Source: JAFAXD01 sp963760435 (lineage in GTDB: Bacteria > Pseudomonadota > Alphaproteobacteria > Rhizobiales > Xanthobacteraceae). From it: DNA of 64,000 bases. The position numbers were made by a program, and so were the translations under genes. Position 1 is the first letter of the stretch. The number at the start of each line of letters is the position of its first letter. Below the pieces are notes generated by a model. The model was not told the DNA's origin. It saw only the letters and a program-made list of their open reading frames with translations, and searched no databases. Shown here piece by piece: positions 9,825 through 18,753 of this stretch. The stretch spans positions 1 through 64,000 of the forward strand of contig CAVXDE010000041.1 in the NCBI GenBank assembly GCA_963760435.1, given 5' to 3'.

Positions 9825-11012
9825 ATGGCAGTTCGAGCGGGCCGGCAATTGCTGGCAATTCCCGGCCCAACCAACATTCCCGACGAAGTGCTGCAGGCGA
9901 TGCACCGCCCTGCAGTCGACATTTATGCAGGACCGCTGATCGCGCTCACGGACAGTTTGTTGCAGGATCTCGTGAAGCTGTTCGCGACCGCGGGCAGATC
10001 TTACATCTACATCGCGAATGGGCACGGGGCTTGGGAAGCGGCGCTGACCAATGTTCTCTCCAAGGGCGACAAGGTCCTTGTTTTGGAAAGCGGCATGTTC
10101 GCCTTGTCATGGGGCGATGCTGCCAAACGTCTCGGAGTCGAGGTCGAGGTGCTTGCCGGCGACTGGCGACATGCCGTGCGGCCCGAGCAGGTCGAGGCCC
10201 GGCTGCGCCAAGATACCGGCTCCACGATCAAAGCGATTCTCGCAGTCCAGATCGACACCAGCACCGGCGTGCTGACGGACATCAAGGCAATCGGCGAGGC
10301 GATCAAGAGCGTCGGGCATGATGCGTTGTTCATGGTTGATACCGTCGCCTCGCTCGCCTGCGTCCCGTTTGCCATGGATGCGTGGAGCGTGGATGTTGCC
10401 ATGGCGGGCTCACAGAAAGGCCTGATGACGCCCCCCGGCCTCGGTTTCGTGGCTGCCGGTGAGCGCGCCCGCGCGACGCACCAGAAAGCGGACCTGCGGA
10501 CTCCCTATTGGGATTGGAGCGTGCGCGATGGCGAGTTGCACTATCAGAAATATGCCGGCACCCCACCTGAGCAGCTCTTGTTCGCCTTGCGCCAGGCCCT
10601 CGACATGTTGTTCGAAGAAGGGCTCGACAATGTGTTTCTGCGCCACCAGTTGCTGGCCGAGGCGGTGCGCCGCGCGGTTTCGGTCTGGCACAAAGGAAAC
10701 GTCATTGATTTCAATGTCGCGGATCCCCCTGAGCGTTCCAACACGGTGACGACCGTGGTGCTTGGCGACGGGATCGACCCGCGTGTTCTACACGATTACT
10801 GCAATTTCAAATGCGGAGTCGCGCTTGGACGCGGACTTGGCAGGCTGAACGGACGAGCCTTCCGCATCGCACACATGGGTCACATCAATGCGCCCATGAT
10901 TCTTGGTACGCTCGGCGTCATCGAGATGGCGCTGCGCGCTTTAGGCATTCCGCACGGTGGTGGGGGCGTAGAAGCTGCGATCGAATGGCTGAGTGACAGC
11001 GTGAAGGCTTGA
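9825..11012 (+). CDS. Class V PLP-dependent aminotransferase (serine/alanine-glyoxylate type)
   Basis: A 395-aa protein matching the alanine-glyoxylate / serine-glyoxylate aminotransferase group. The N-terminal IPGPTNIPDEVLQAM motif is typical, and the PLP-binding Lys lies in AGSQKGLMTPPGL. The preceding MVDTVASLAC holds the PLP-contacting Asp. These enzymes move amino groups between glyoxylate or hydroxypyruvate and serine or alanine. An AGGAG ribosome-binding site sits just before the ATG. The pairing with an amidohydrolase suggests catabolism of an N-containing compound (inference). Confidence 0.9.
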   Translation: MAVRAGRQLLAIPGPTNIPDEVLQAMHRPAVDIYAGPLIALTDSLLQDLVKLFATAGRSYIYIANGHGAWEAALTNVLSKGDKVLVLESGMFALSWGDAAKRLGVEVEVLAGDWRHAVRPEQVEARLRQDTGSTIKAILAVQIDTSTGVLTDIKAIGEAIKSVGHDALFMVDTVASLACVPFAMDAWSVDVAMAGSQKGLMTPPGLGFVAAGERARATHQKADLRTPYWDWSVRDGELHYQKYAGTPPEQLLFALRQALDMLFEEGLDNVFLRHQLLAEAVRRAVSVWHKGNVIDFNVADPPERSNTVTTVVLGDGIDPRVLHDYCNFKCGVALGRGLGRLNGRAFRIAHMGHINAPMILGTLGVIEMALRALGIPHGGGGVEAAIEWLSDSVKA

Positions 11013-11026
11013 AAGTCTGAAATCGC

Positions 11027-11052
11027 TGTCGCCGGGGAAGAGCCCGGCGACA
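11027..11052. terminator. Hairpin between convergent genes, possible terminator
   Basis: A perfect 10-bp inverted repeat (TGTCGCCGGG and its complement) with a 6-nt loop lies 15 nt after the class V aminotransferase stop and 34 nt before the csbD stop. No clear T-run follows on either strand, so it may be a weak bidirectional terminator or only a stable mRNA 3' end. Confidence 0.5.
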
Positions 11053-11085
11053 ACGAAAGAGCGTGAATGAGGTATCTCGACCCGG

Positions 11086-11265
11086 TCAGTCGGTCGCCTT
11101 GCGTATGGCGTCCTTGACGTCACCGGCTGTGTTGTGCGCCGAGCCCTTCGCCTTGTCGATCTTGCCTTCCGCTTCCAGCTTGGTGTCACCCGTGATCTTG
11201 CCGGCGGCGTCCTTGATGGCGCCCTTCGCCTTGTCGGCAGCGCCTTTGACGTGTTCGCGATCCAT
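11086..11265 (-). CDS. CsbD family stress-response protein
   Basis: A 59-aa, strongly charged protein that fits the CsbD family: it starts MDREHVKGAADKAKGAIKDA and continues with the GKITGD and AEGKIDKAKG pattern. CsbD-like proteins are small, general-stress-induced proteins of unknown biochemical role. A clear AAGGAG ribosome-binding site precedes the ATG. The opposite-strand reading frame over the same bases is a shadow. Confidence 0.88.
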   Translation of the reverse strand: MDREHVKGAADKAKGAIKDAAGKITGDTKLEAEGKIDKAKGSAHNTAGDVKDAIRKATD

Positions 11266-11411
11266 GAGTAGCTCCTTTGACGTTTAGCTGACTTACCAAC
11301 GTATCGGCCTACTCGTTGTTCCGCTCCATTTAGCGCTGGACCTGCGACCGTGAGGAACAAACCATCTGCTGTGTCGTTGATCCGTCCGTGGGGCTCGACT
11401 TTGGGTGGCGC

Positions 11412-11807
11412 ATGCAGCAAGCTATGTGGAGAACCGCGCTCGTCTGCGCGGTCGCGGGATTTGCCGTACCGGGTGAAGCGGGCCAGGATACTCAGGTGCG
11501 AGCGAAGGAGGCGCGGCGCAGCCTCTCGGGCATCGCATCCGTCTACGACCATACATCTGGCTCACATACCGCCAGCGGGGAACGGTTGCAGGAATCTGCA
11601 TTGACCGGCGCCCATCGGTCGCTTCCCTTCGGCACCGTCGTCGAGGTGAGCAACAAATATAATGGGCGCAAAGTGCTGGTGCGGATCAATGACCGCGGCC
11701 CGTTCGTAAGCGGCCGTGTCATCGACCTGACGCCTGCAGCAGCCGGCGCGCTGCAGTTCCACGGAACGACCGAAGTTTCACTCCGGGTGGTGGGCAATCA
11801 TGAATAG
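11412..11807 (+). CDS. rlpA: Septal ring lytic transglycosylase RlpA family protein
   Basis: A short RlpA: an N-terminal signal peptide (ALVCAVAGFAVPGEA) and one double-psi beta-barrel domain. The family core is visible: LSGIASVYDHTSG, TASGERLQ, LPFGTVVEV and VRINDRGPFVSGRVIDL, which includes the catalytic Asp. RlpA cleaves naked glycan strands of peptidoglycan in the periplasm. It has no SPOR domain, so it may not localise to the septum. The start is uncertain: GTG at 11388, ATG at 11412 or ATG at 11424 are all in frame, and the last two give the best signal peptides. Confidence 0.86.
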   Translation: MQQAMWRTALVCAVAGFAVPGEAGQDTQVRAKEARRSLSGIASVYDHTSGSHTASGERLQESALTGAHRSLPFGTVVEVSNKYNGRKVLVRINDRGPFVSGRVIDLTPAAAGALQFHGTTEVSLRVVGNHE

Positions 11808-11877
11808 ACGTGCTGGGGCGACTAGCTCAGATGGCCGAATGCAGCGCGGCGGCCAATCATGACTGGCTCATTGAGCG

Positions 11878-13092
11878 TCAACCTTTGGCCCAGTTCGGCG
11901 GATGACGAATGAGCAGCGGTCCATAGACCGCGGCGAAACCGGCGAAAGCAGCGATCCAGGCGAACGCGGCAATGTGGAACAGCAAAACCGACGGGACAAA
12001 GGCGGCGGCGATGCGGGCCAGCGCGGCGATCAGGGCGGCGAGGTAGATCAGCTGAGTCGGGATGGAGGCGACGAGGTCGTGGCCGGTGTGGCCGAGGCTT
12101 GCCCGCGTCATCACCGCGAGCGTCATTAGCCCGAATGCGCCAGCGGTCCAGGCATGCAGGGCGGCGCTCGTCGGCCAGTCAGACGGCCACAGGATAGCCG
12201 CGCCGAGTAGCAGAAATCCCAGCGGTACAAACGCATAGGCTACGTGCAACACGATGACGAGGCGATCCGCCAAGGTGCGGTCGCCGGCCCAGCGGGCGAG
12301 CCTCACGCTTTGCACGACGCCGGCGGCAAGCAGCAACACACCGGTCACGATGTGTTGGGGCAGGGCGATCCAGGCAACGAGCGCCAGGACACTGCCGACG
12401 AGCGCGAGCGCATCGAAGCGGCCGAACGGTTGCGGCAAGCGCCCAGGGTTCCGGCGCACCAACCAGTTGCGGGTGAAGCTCGGCACGATGCGCCCGCCGA
12501 TCAGCATGATCAGGGCGACCACAGCCGCAATGGCGATGCGCACCCCATAGTCAGCGCTACCGCGCCAGTGCTCTTCCAGATGAAACATCACGTTTCCGGC
12601 GATCAACACCAACAGCAAGATCAGCACCCGCAGGTTTCGCCAATTGTTGCCGGCGATGATCTCGCGTGCCGCTACCGCCGCGAGGACTGCCAGGAAGGCG
12701 ATGTCGATCACTGCGGCGAAGTCCTCGCCAATGATCGCGGAGGTGAGGATTGCAGCTCGACCCGCGAGCCACAGGCAGGCTAGGGCGGCAAGCGCATAGC
12801 CGTTGACCGGTAGGCGCCCCGTCCAGTTGGGAATGGCCGTGAGCAGAAAACCGGCGATGACCGCGCCCACATAGCCATAGATCATCTCGTGGATGTGCCA
12901 GTCGAGCGGACCGAACGCCGTCGGCAGCGTCAGCTCGCCGAAATATTGCGGCAGCCACAATAGGATTCCGAGCGCAGCCCAGATGGCGGCGCCGAGAAAG
13001 AACGGCCGAAATCCGTAGGAGAACAGCGCCGGCCCGGCATAGTCGCGCCGGCGCCGCAACGCGGCGGGAATGCTTGCCTGGTTCGTAGCCAT
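11878..13092 (-). CDS. nnrS: NnrS family protein (NO-response membrane protein)
   Basis: A 404-aa membrane protein with about 12 predicted helices. The family's N-terminal FSYGFRPFFLGAAIWAALG and the His-containing PLDWHIHEMIYGYVGAVIAG are both clear. NnrS is a haem- and copper-containing protein linked to nitric oxide tolerance and denitrification. No denitrification gene is present nearby. The 229 bp between its start and the next minus-strand gene contain no convincing ORF. Confidence 0.9.
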   Translation of the reverse strand: MATNQASIPAALRRRRDYAGPALFSYGFRPFFLGAAIWAALGILLWLPQYFGELTLPTAFGPLDWHIHEMIYGYVGAVIAGFLLTAIPNWTGRLPVNGYALAALACLWLAGRAAILTSAIIGEDFAAVIDIAFLAVLAAVAAREIIAGNNWRNLRVLILLLVLIAGNVMFHLEEHWRGSADYGVRIAIAAVVALIMLIGGRIVPSFTRNWLVRRNPGRLPQPFGRFDALALVGSVLALVAWIALPQHIVTGVLLLAAGVVQSVRLARWAGDRTLADRLVIVLHVAYAFVPLGFLLLGAAILWPSDWPTSAALHAWTAGAFGLMTLAVMTRASLGHTGHDLVASIPTQLIYLAALIAALARIAAAFVPSVLLFHIAAFAWIAAFAGFAAVYGPLLIRHPPNWAKG

Positions 13093-13321
13093 TCAGATAA
13101 TCGGCCCTGACGCGGTTGAATGTTGGAAATCGTGTTCACCACCTGTGCCAAGTCGCTGCCACTCGGCGCAGTTCCGCTGGTGTTCCGACGGCAATGTCGA
13201 AGGGACGCCCCGCCACTGGAGCGTGCTGGTAGCAACAGCTATCAGGATTGCTCGTCCGGGCGTTCGGGACATTGCGCTGGATCAAACCGGCCAGATGCCT
13301 TAGCCGAATCGGTCCGCATGA

Positions 13322-14410
13322 TCAGAAGCCCCTGGTCGCGGAGCCCTTGAACGGAACCAGCGACAGCCAGGCGCGGCGCAGCGGCTCCAGCCAATCGCGC
13401 CCGATCTGACTGAGCCGCTCCCAGGCGAGCCAAGCCGGACGGCTCGTGCTTGATGTCACTTGGGCGAGCGCACGAAGTGGATCCCGGCGCAGTAGAGGCG
13501 CTTCGATCCAATGATAGGAAGCGAATGCCACGACAACAATCAGCACAAGGGCTGGGAACCGTCCGATGTGGAACGATTTTGCCACCGCGAATAGCGGGAT
13601 ATGCCACAGATAAAGCGAGTATGACGCGTCGCCGAGGCGCACAATGGGCTTCGGAAATACGATGACCCCGCGTCGCTCCCAGCCGACGTATGCATAAAGG
13701 CAAAAAGCTGCGCCGGCACCGAACGTCAGGAGCCGGGACACTGGTGCGATCGTGGCGATTTGCACGAACCAGTACTCGCCGGCACCGAACAGCAACAGTC
13801 CGATGATCCAGGCGCTGAGCTCGTAACGAATGAGATTGCGCGCGTTCAACCACGCGACACCACACCCAAGTGCGAATTCGAGCGACTGCGCATTGACGGG
13901 CAATCCACCATTCGGACCGGTCACGATGACCAGAATAATCTGCGCCACGACCCAGATGGCGAGTGTGCGATAGAATCGCTCGGGAGGGCTGACGAGCAGC
14001 ACGAAGGCGACGGACGCGTAGAAATAAAGTTCAAACACCAGCGTCCATGCTTGGGGCAGATGGCAATTGTCTGTTGTTGTCAGAAGAATGTAGTCGAGTG
14101 CCGGTTCGTGGCAGCTCATCCACGGTGCCCAACTGATGCCATACACACTCATCAGCACGGAAAAGGCCAGCACGACCCAATAGAGCGGAAAAATGCGCCA
14201 CCAGCGGCGCACCAGGAAGTGCAGGGCGCCGGTTCGCGGGCGCGCCGCGACCTGGCACATGATGAAACCGGAAATGACGAAAAAGATATCGACGCCCGAC
14301 ACACCGAGTGTCGCGATCGCGCCAGGCACATACATCAGGCTGCCGAAATGGGGAATGACGACGAGCGACGCCGCGAGTGCGCGCAGTCCTTGCACGTTCT
14401 TGTATAGCAT
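13322..14410 (-). CDS. Acyltransferase 3 family membrane protein (OafA/YrhL-like)
   Basis: A 362-aa integral membrane O-acyltransferase. It begins with the family signature NVQGLRALAASLVVIPHFG, whose His is catalytic, followed by GVDIFFVISGFIM and about ten predicted helices. Such enzymes acylate surface polysaccharides or other glycans. ATG at 14410 is preferred over a TTG 12 nt upstream because the purine-rich GGGGCGGGGA lies immediately before it. It has no polysaccharide operon around it, so the acceptor is unknown. Confidence 0.88.
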   Translation of the reverse strand: MLYKNVQGLRALAASLVVIPHFGSLMYVPGAIATLGVSGVDIFFVISGFIMCQVAARPRTGALHFLVRRWWRIFPLYWVVLAFSVLMSVYGISWAPWMSCHEPALDYILLTTTDNCHLPQAWTLVFELYFYASVAFVLLVSPPERFYRTLAIWVVAQIILVIVTGPNGGLPVNAQSLEFALGCGVAWLNARNLIRYELSAWIIGLLLFGAGEYWFVQIATIAPVSRLLTFGAGAAFCLYAYVGWERRGVIVFPKPIVRLGDASYSLYLWHIPLFAVAKSFHIGRFPALVLIVVVAFASYHWIEAPLLRRDPLRALAQVTSSTSRPAWLAWERLSQIGRDWLEPLRRAWLSLVPFKGSATRGF

Positions 14411-14600
14411 TCCCCGCCCCAATCAGGCTGCCAGGTTGAGAGCTGTCAGGCGACAGCGCCTACCTCCGGCAACCACCCCATGCGCGGACAGTGGATGATC
14501 ATTGTGTCTTTATCGCGCCAACAAGCCAGCCACAGCCCATTGATATTGAAGGCGTTTACGGCGGCTCGCGGCCGGGTGCTCGGGAAAATCCGGGCACAGG

Positions 14601-16187
14601 TTACGGGTCAATAAGAACGCCAGGATTGAATAGGCCGTGCGGGTCGAGCGCCTTCTTCGCCGCGCGTAACGCCTCGGCGAAGAGCGGCGGGCGTTGCCGA
14701 TCATACCACGGCCGATGATCACGCCCGACCGCGTGGTGGTGGGTTACGGTGCCGCCATTCGCAATCACGGCGTCGAGCGCCGCGCTTTTGATGGCGCGCC
14801 ATTGCGCACCGAGCTTGCCCGGTTCGCCTAGCGCGTGGAACGTAAAATAGGGCGCGGGCCCGTCCGGATAGACATGCGTGAAGCGGCAGGTGACCTCGCC
14901 CTTGCGGCCGGTTGCGGCAAGGAGCGCCTTGGCGGTCGCGGCCTTGATGGCGTCGTGAAAACTTTCAAAGCGGTCCCACGTGATCGACGTCTCGAACGTG
15001 TCATTGATCACGCCGCGCAGGATCAGCCGTTCCATGGCGTAGGGCATGCGAATGAAGGCATTGCGCCACACGCCGGCGGCACCCTCGCGGTGCGAATCGG
15101 CGCCGGTTGCCTCGGGCGTCCCGCCGTGATCGGCGCAGCATTCGCGCGCGCGCTTCATCCACGGAGCGACATCGTGGTCAGCCGATTCGAAGGCCAGCAC
15201 CATGATGGCGACCGAGCCATCCGCCGCGCCTGTGTTGTACGCCTCGGCCGGATCCAGGATGCGGCAGTTCGAGGGGTAGAGGCCGGCCTGCGAGATGGCG
15301 CGCACTGCGCGCGCCGCGGAGAAGAAATCGTTGAAGCGCACCGCGCTGCCGTCGCGAAATTTCGGACGGTCTTGTAAACGCATCCACGCTTGCGTGATGA
15401 CGCCAAGAATTCCTTCCGAACCGATCATCATGCGGTCCGGACTAGGGCCTGCGCCGGACCCCGGCAGGCGGCGGCTTTCGATCACGCCTCGCGGCGTGAC
15501 CGTACGCAGCGATTTAACAAAGTCGTCAATGTGTGTGTAGAGCGTTGCAAAGTGTCCGCCGCCGCGCGTCGCGATCCAGCCGCCGAGCGTCGAAAATTCG
15601 AAGCTCTGTGGGAAATGACGCAGCGTGAGACCGTGCGGGCGAAGCTGCGCTTCGAGCGCGGGGCCGTACGTGCCCCCCTCGATCAATGCGGCGCGCGAGG
15701 TTTTGTCCACCTCCTTCACTTTGTCCATGCGGCGCAGGTCGATGGTGACCGCGCCGCGGTGGCCGTCGCGCTTGGGTTCAACACCACCGACCACGCTCGA
15801 CCCGCCACCGAACGGGGTCATGGTCGCGTCCTCGCCTCCGGCCCAATCGAGCACGGCGATCAGCTCCGCTTCGTCGCCCGGATAGGCGACCACATCGGGT
15901 GCGGCTGCATAGTCGCGTGCCAGGCCGCGGCAGAGCTCGGGGTAGGATTTGCCGTAGGTGTGCGCGACGCGGTCATAATGGTCGCTGGTGCAGAAGGGGA
16001 GCGAGGCAGGCGCCGTGACGCGTGGCGCTGCGAGCGCGATCTCATCAAGGGGCGGCGCACTCGCGCTGTGCTTCAGCTCGGTGCCGAAGCGCGCCTGCGC
16101 CCGTTCCATCACGAAGGCTTCTTCTTCCGCCGTGAGGCCTTCGCCCTCGCGACCCCAGCCGAAGTGTTTCAACCGCGCTGCTGACAT
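14601..16187 (-). CDS. FAD-binding oxidase, alkyldihydroxyacetonephosphate synthase-like
   Basis: A 528-aa protein of the VAO / glycolate-oxidase flavoprotein superfamily. The PCMH FAD-binding domain spans roughly residues 95-275, with PDVVAYPGDEAELIAVLDW, MTPFGGGSSVVGGVEP and STLGGWIATRGGGH. The C-terminal substrate domain ends with ALDPHGLFNPGVL. The early LKHFGWGREGEGL is typical of AGPS-like bacterial proteins. The substrate is unknown. GGGAG lies just upstream of the ATG. It is not the paralogue of the GlcD-like oxidase at 54-56 kb; the two differ in N-terminus. Confidence 0.88.
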   Translation of the reverse strand: MSAARLKHFGWGREGEGLTAEEEAFVMERAQARFGTELKHSASAPPLDEIALAAPRVTAPASLPFCTSDHYDRVAHTYGKSYPELCRGLARDYAAAPDVVAYPGDEAELIAVLDWAGGEDATMTPFGGGSSVVGGVEPKRDGHRGAVTIDLRRMDKVKEVDKTSRAALIEGGTYGPALEAQLRPHGLTLRHFPQSFEFSTLGGWIATRGGGHFATLYTHIDDFVKSLRTVTPRGVIESRRLPGSGAGPSPDRMMIGSEGILGVITQAWMRLQDRPKFRDGSAVRFNDFFSAARAVRAISQAGLYPSNCRILDPAEAYNTGAADGSVAIMVLAFESADHDVAPWMKRARECCADHGGTPEATGADSHREGAAGVWRNAFIRMPYAMERLILRGVINDTFETSITWDRFESFHDAIKAATAKALLAATGRKGEVTCRFTHVYPDGPAPYFTFHALGEPGKLGAQWRAIKSAALDAVIANGGTVTHHHAVGRDHRPWYDRQRPPLFAEALRAAKKALDPHGLFNPGVLIDP

Positions 16188-16303
16188 TTGTTCTCCCGAC
16201 GTTTCCGAAGTTCGACAATATCAGGTTTGCGGAAACGGACGGCAGCCGCTTGTGCGGTCGAGCGTGGGTGATCAACGTTCGTTGACGGCGATGATGATCG
16301 GGA

Positions 16304-16543
16304 TCAGCCGACCGCCATCTTGCGAGCACGCGTTCGGGCCAGCTTGGCCTGGCGCGGGGATTTACGACCGCCTTCCGGCTTTGCAGTCGTTCGTTTCACA
16401 CGGGGCATGGAGCCCATAGAGGCCGTGAGTAGTTCCCGTTCGGCCGCCAGCCAGTGTGCGCCCGCTTCTCCCTCGGGGCGCCCGAGCGCGTCCCAAATCT
16501 CGTAGGCGCGCTGACGTATGCGTGTCTCCAAACCCTGGTCCAT
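16304..16543 (-). CDS. DUF2934 domain protein
   Basis: A 79-aa protein. The first 40 residues (LETRIRQRAYEIWDALGRPE, then an HWLAAEREL segment) match the DUF2934 pattern seen in many rhizobial small proteins. The C-terminal half is Lys/Arg-rich and probably disordered. The ATG at 16543 is chosen because GGGAGG lies 7-8 nt upstream. Function unknown. Confidence 0.8.
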   Translation of the reverse strand: MDQGLETRIRQRAYEIWDALGRPEGEAGAHWLAAERELLTASMGSMPRVKRTTAKPEGGRKSPRQAKLARTRARKMAVG

Positions 16544-16784
16544 GGCCGTGCCTCCCATCAATGATGAGGCTCGATCCATAAACCGGTTATGGTTAGCGAA
16601 AGGTTGATGGGCGATTCGACAACCTGTAAGTACTCCCCGCCATTCGCCCAGATCGCAAACCTGAAGTAATGTTTCAGCTGATCGCGGTGGCGCCGGTGCA
16701 TGGACTGGGTTTCGATGAATGTGGCCAGGATCGATCTGGCCAAGACGTTGGGCGGGGAACCCGATAAATCCGCTACGGTTTATT

Positions 16785-16967
16785 ATGAGACATTTCCGGG
16801 TGATCAACATGCGCACGCGAGCCCAGTGGTACAAGGCCAAAGCCGAGCAATGCTCGGAGCGCGCCAAGGCTGCGCCCGATCCAGAGACCAAACGAATTTA
16901 TGAACACATGGCGCAGGAGTGGGTCGACCTTGCCAGGCGTGCGCAACAGGCGGGGGATGGCGCATAG
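16785..16967 (+). CDS. Conserved small hypothetical protein (60 aa)
   Basis: A 60-aa protein with the pattern RAQWYKAKAEQCSERAKAA followed by a Pro-Glu-Thr-Lys stretch and HMAQEWVDLARRA. It is predicted to be helical and cytoplasmic. Short proteins of this kind are common in Bradyrhizobium relatives. ATG at 16809 is an alternative start that would remove eight residues. It is not recognised as a named family. Confidence 0.65.
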   Translation: MRHFRVINMRTRAQWYKAKAEQCSERAKAAPDPETKRIYEHMAQEWVDLARRAQQAGDGA

Positions 16968-17077
16968 GACGACGCGTCGCCAGCCGGGGCTTTTAGGAAA
17001 CCGGTAAGCGCAAATTCAAACACCACTGGATACCGTTCGGTAAAGATGAGACCGTTGGTCATCTGCGGGACTTGCCT

Positions 17078-17197
17078 ATGACCGACATGGGTTGGACCAT
17101 CATTATTGCGAGCGTTGTTGTTTGTTTCGACTTTCTACTGCGCGAGCTGGTTCACGTTGACCAGTGCCATGAAGTGCGCGAACAGAAATCAGGTTAA
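17078..17197 (+). CDS. Possible 39-aa single-span membrane peptide
   Basis: A short ORF starting MTDMGWTIIIASVVVC, with one hydrophobic segment (TIIIASVVVCFDFLL) and a charged tail. No strong ribosome-binding site is visible. It lies directly before a coding-like frame and may belong to the operon downstream. It could equally be a chance ORF. Confidence 0.3.
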   Translation: MTDMGWTIIIASVVVCFDFLLRELVHVDQCHEVREQKSG

Positions 17198-17358
17198 TCG
17201 CCCTCTATTGCGAAGTTTGTGTTGAAGACCGCCGCTCACCGGTCGAGGAACTCTTCGCGATCCGGAGGATTGAGCACGCGGGCGCTGAGTTCAAGTTGCG
17301 GCGGCGCCTCACAAGCTTGCCGGCCTCGGTGGGCACGGCTGCGGAGGAAGCGACGTGA
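17173..17358 (+). other. Coding-like frame without a recognisable start
   Basis: An open frame that reads IALYCEVCVEDRRSPVEELF and then an RRIEHAGAEFKLRRRL stretch, with protein-like composition. It stops at TGA 17356-17358, which overlaps the GTG start of the next gene by 4 nt (GTGA). That overlap is what one expects of a real, coupled gene, yet no ATG, GTG or TTG start lies in frame before the conserved-looking part. Either the start is lost, an indel hides it, or it uses a rare start. No family is recognised. Confidence 0.35.
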
Positions 17359-17554
17359 GTATGGACGAGCGATTTGCCCGCGCGGTGGGCGCTGGCGTAC
17401 TCGAATGCCGGGGACAGCTGCCCCAGGACATCCAGCACACCATCTTCGAAGCGGCTGTGCTCGCCGGTCATGACGACGAGCGCGATGAAGCTCTGCGCGA
17501 GCAGCTTGCGGTTTCCTGCATGACAAACATCCTCGCACTATGACGCACTCGTGA
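17355..17554 (+). CDS. Small conserved hypothetical protein, -1 frameshift near its 3' end
   Basis: A GTG-started ORF (MSMDERFARAVGAGVL) with a GCGGAGG ribosome-binding site. As written it ends at 17543 after 62 aa with an odd tail. If one base is restored near 17510, the frame continues as GFLHDKHPRTMTHS and stops at 17552-17554, giving a 4-nt GTGA overlap with the YihY gene start at 17551. The restored tail and the coupling both support a missing base. The QLPQDIQHTIFEAAVLAGHD core looks like a small conserved rhizobial protein. Function unknown. Confidence 0.6.
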
Positions 17555-18603
17555 GCACCGCTGCCGCAGAACCCAACAACCGCCGTACGCCGCTCTGGCT
17601 GGTGCTGACGGCAGGTGTCGTTGCGGGCGCCTTGTCACGATCAAGCGTTCAACAACCACGTTCACCTGCATCCGGATCAGGGCATTTACGGGAGCGCGAA
17701 CCCGAACGCATGACGCGGCCTGTTTCCGGTGCTGCCAAAGGTCCCACCCAGGTCTCGCCGCGCGGCTGGAGGGAGATCCTCACCTCGCTGTGGCGGACCT
17801 TCAACAAGGACCGTGTTCTCGCTCTTGCGGCGGGCGTCGCGTTCTACGCCATCCTGGCAATCTTCCCGGCGCTGGCCGCCATGGTTGCGCTCTACGGTCT
17901 GTTTGCCGATCCGACCGCCATTGCCGCCCACCTGGACACGATGAATGGAGTGGTCCCGGGCGGCGGCATCGATGTGCTGCGCGACCAGCTCACGCACGTA
18001 TCGTCCGCCGGCCAAAGCACACTTGGAATAACGTTCTTGATCGGGCTTGCGGTCTCACTCTGGAGCGCGAACTCGGGAATGAAGGCTTTATTCGATACCC
18101 TCAATCTCGTGTTCAAAGAGGAAGAGAAGCGCGGGTTCATCACACTGAACGCCATATCGCTCGCCTTTACGGTGGGGATGATCATGTTTGCGCTCCTCGC
18201 GCTGGGGGCCATCGTTGTCGTGCCGGTCGCATTCAGCTTCTTCGGCCTGCAGGGCGTCGCTGACATGCTGATCTCGTACCTGCGCTGGCCGGTTTTGCTC
18301 GTTATCGTCGGGCTGATGCTGTCGGTGATCTATCGTTTCGGGCCTAGCCGTGAACAGCCGCAGTGGCACTGGATCACGCTGGGCAGTGTGTGCGGGTCGC
18401 TGTTATGGCTCGCGGCTTCTGTCCTGTTCTCGTGGTATGCGTCCAACTTCGGCAGCTACAACAAAACCTATGGCACTTTGGGTGCGGCGATCGGCTTCAT
18501 GGTCTGGATCTGGATCTCGGTGATCACGGTGCTGCTCGGGGCCGAGCTGGACGCGCAGGGGGAGCAGAAGGCCGGAGCGCGGCAGCATACGTCGGGGCAC
18601 TGA
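17551..18603 (+). CDS. YihY/virulence factor BrkB family membrane protein
   Basis: A 350-aa inner-membrane protein. From about residue 80 it matches the YihY/BrkB family: RVLALAAGVAFYAILAIFPA, LWSANSGMKALFDTLNLVF, and the C-terminal YGTLGAAIGFMVWIWISV with LLGAELDA. About six helices form the core, plus a possible extra N-terminal helix. Members were once called ribonuclease BN by mistake; their real function is unclear and they relate to envelope permeability. The GTG start at 17551 is probably coupled to the preceding gene. ATG at 17710 is an alternative. Confidence 0.85.
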   Translation: MSTAAAEPNNRRTPLWLVLTAGVVAGALSRSSVQQPRSPASGSGHLREREPERMTRPVSGAAKGPTQVSPRGWREILTSLWRTFNKDRVLALAAGVAFYAILAIFPALAAMVALYGLFADPTAIAAHLDTMNGVVPGGGIDVLRDQLTHVSSAGQSTLGITFLIGLAVSLWSANSGMKALFDTLNLVFKEEEKRGFITLNAISLAFTVGMIMFALLALGAIVVVPVAFSFFGLQGVADMLISYLRWPVLLVIVGLMLSVIYRFGPSREQPQWHWITLGSVCGSLLWLAASVLFSWYASNFGSYNKTYGTLGAAIGFMVWIWISVITVLLGAELDAQGEQKAGARQHTSGH

Positions 18604-18753
18604 CGGCGGTCCGCTGCTTACCTGCAAACGCGCGATGAGCTTACCGCAACGCGACCGCAGGTTGGCGGTCCCGGTTTGCAACCAGCATCGCACACCAGCC
18701 CAGGAACTATTGACTGTCATGTTGGTTGTTTCTGTGTGGAGGACAGCACAGCA

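Noticed and set aside
11818..11870. GACTAGCTCAGATGG resembling a tRNA 5' arm.
   Set aside because: No T-arm, anticodon arm or CCA-end could be matched downstream.
12244..12783. A 179-aa plus-strand ORF opposite nnrS.
   Set aside because: It is rich in Glu/His/Arg/Gln, has no domain, and lies fully antisense to the clear NnrS gene.
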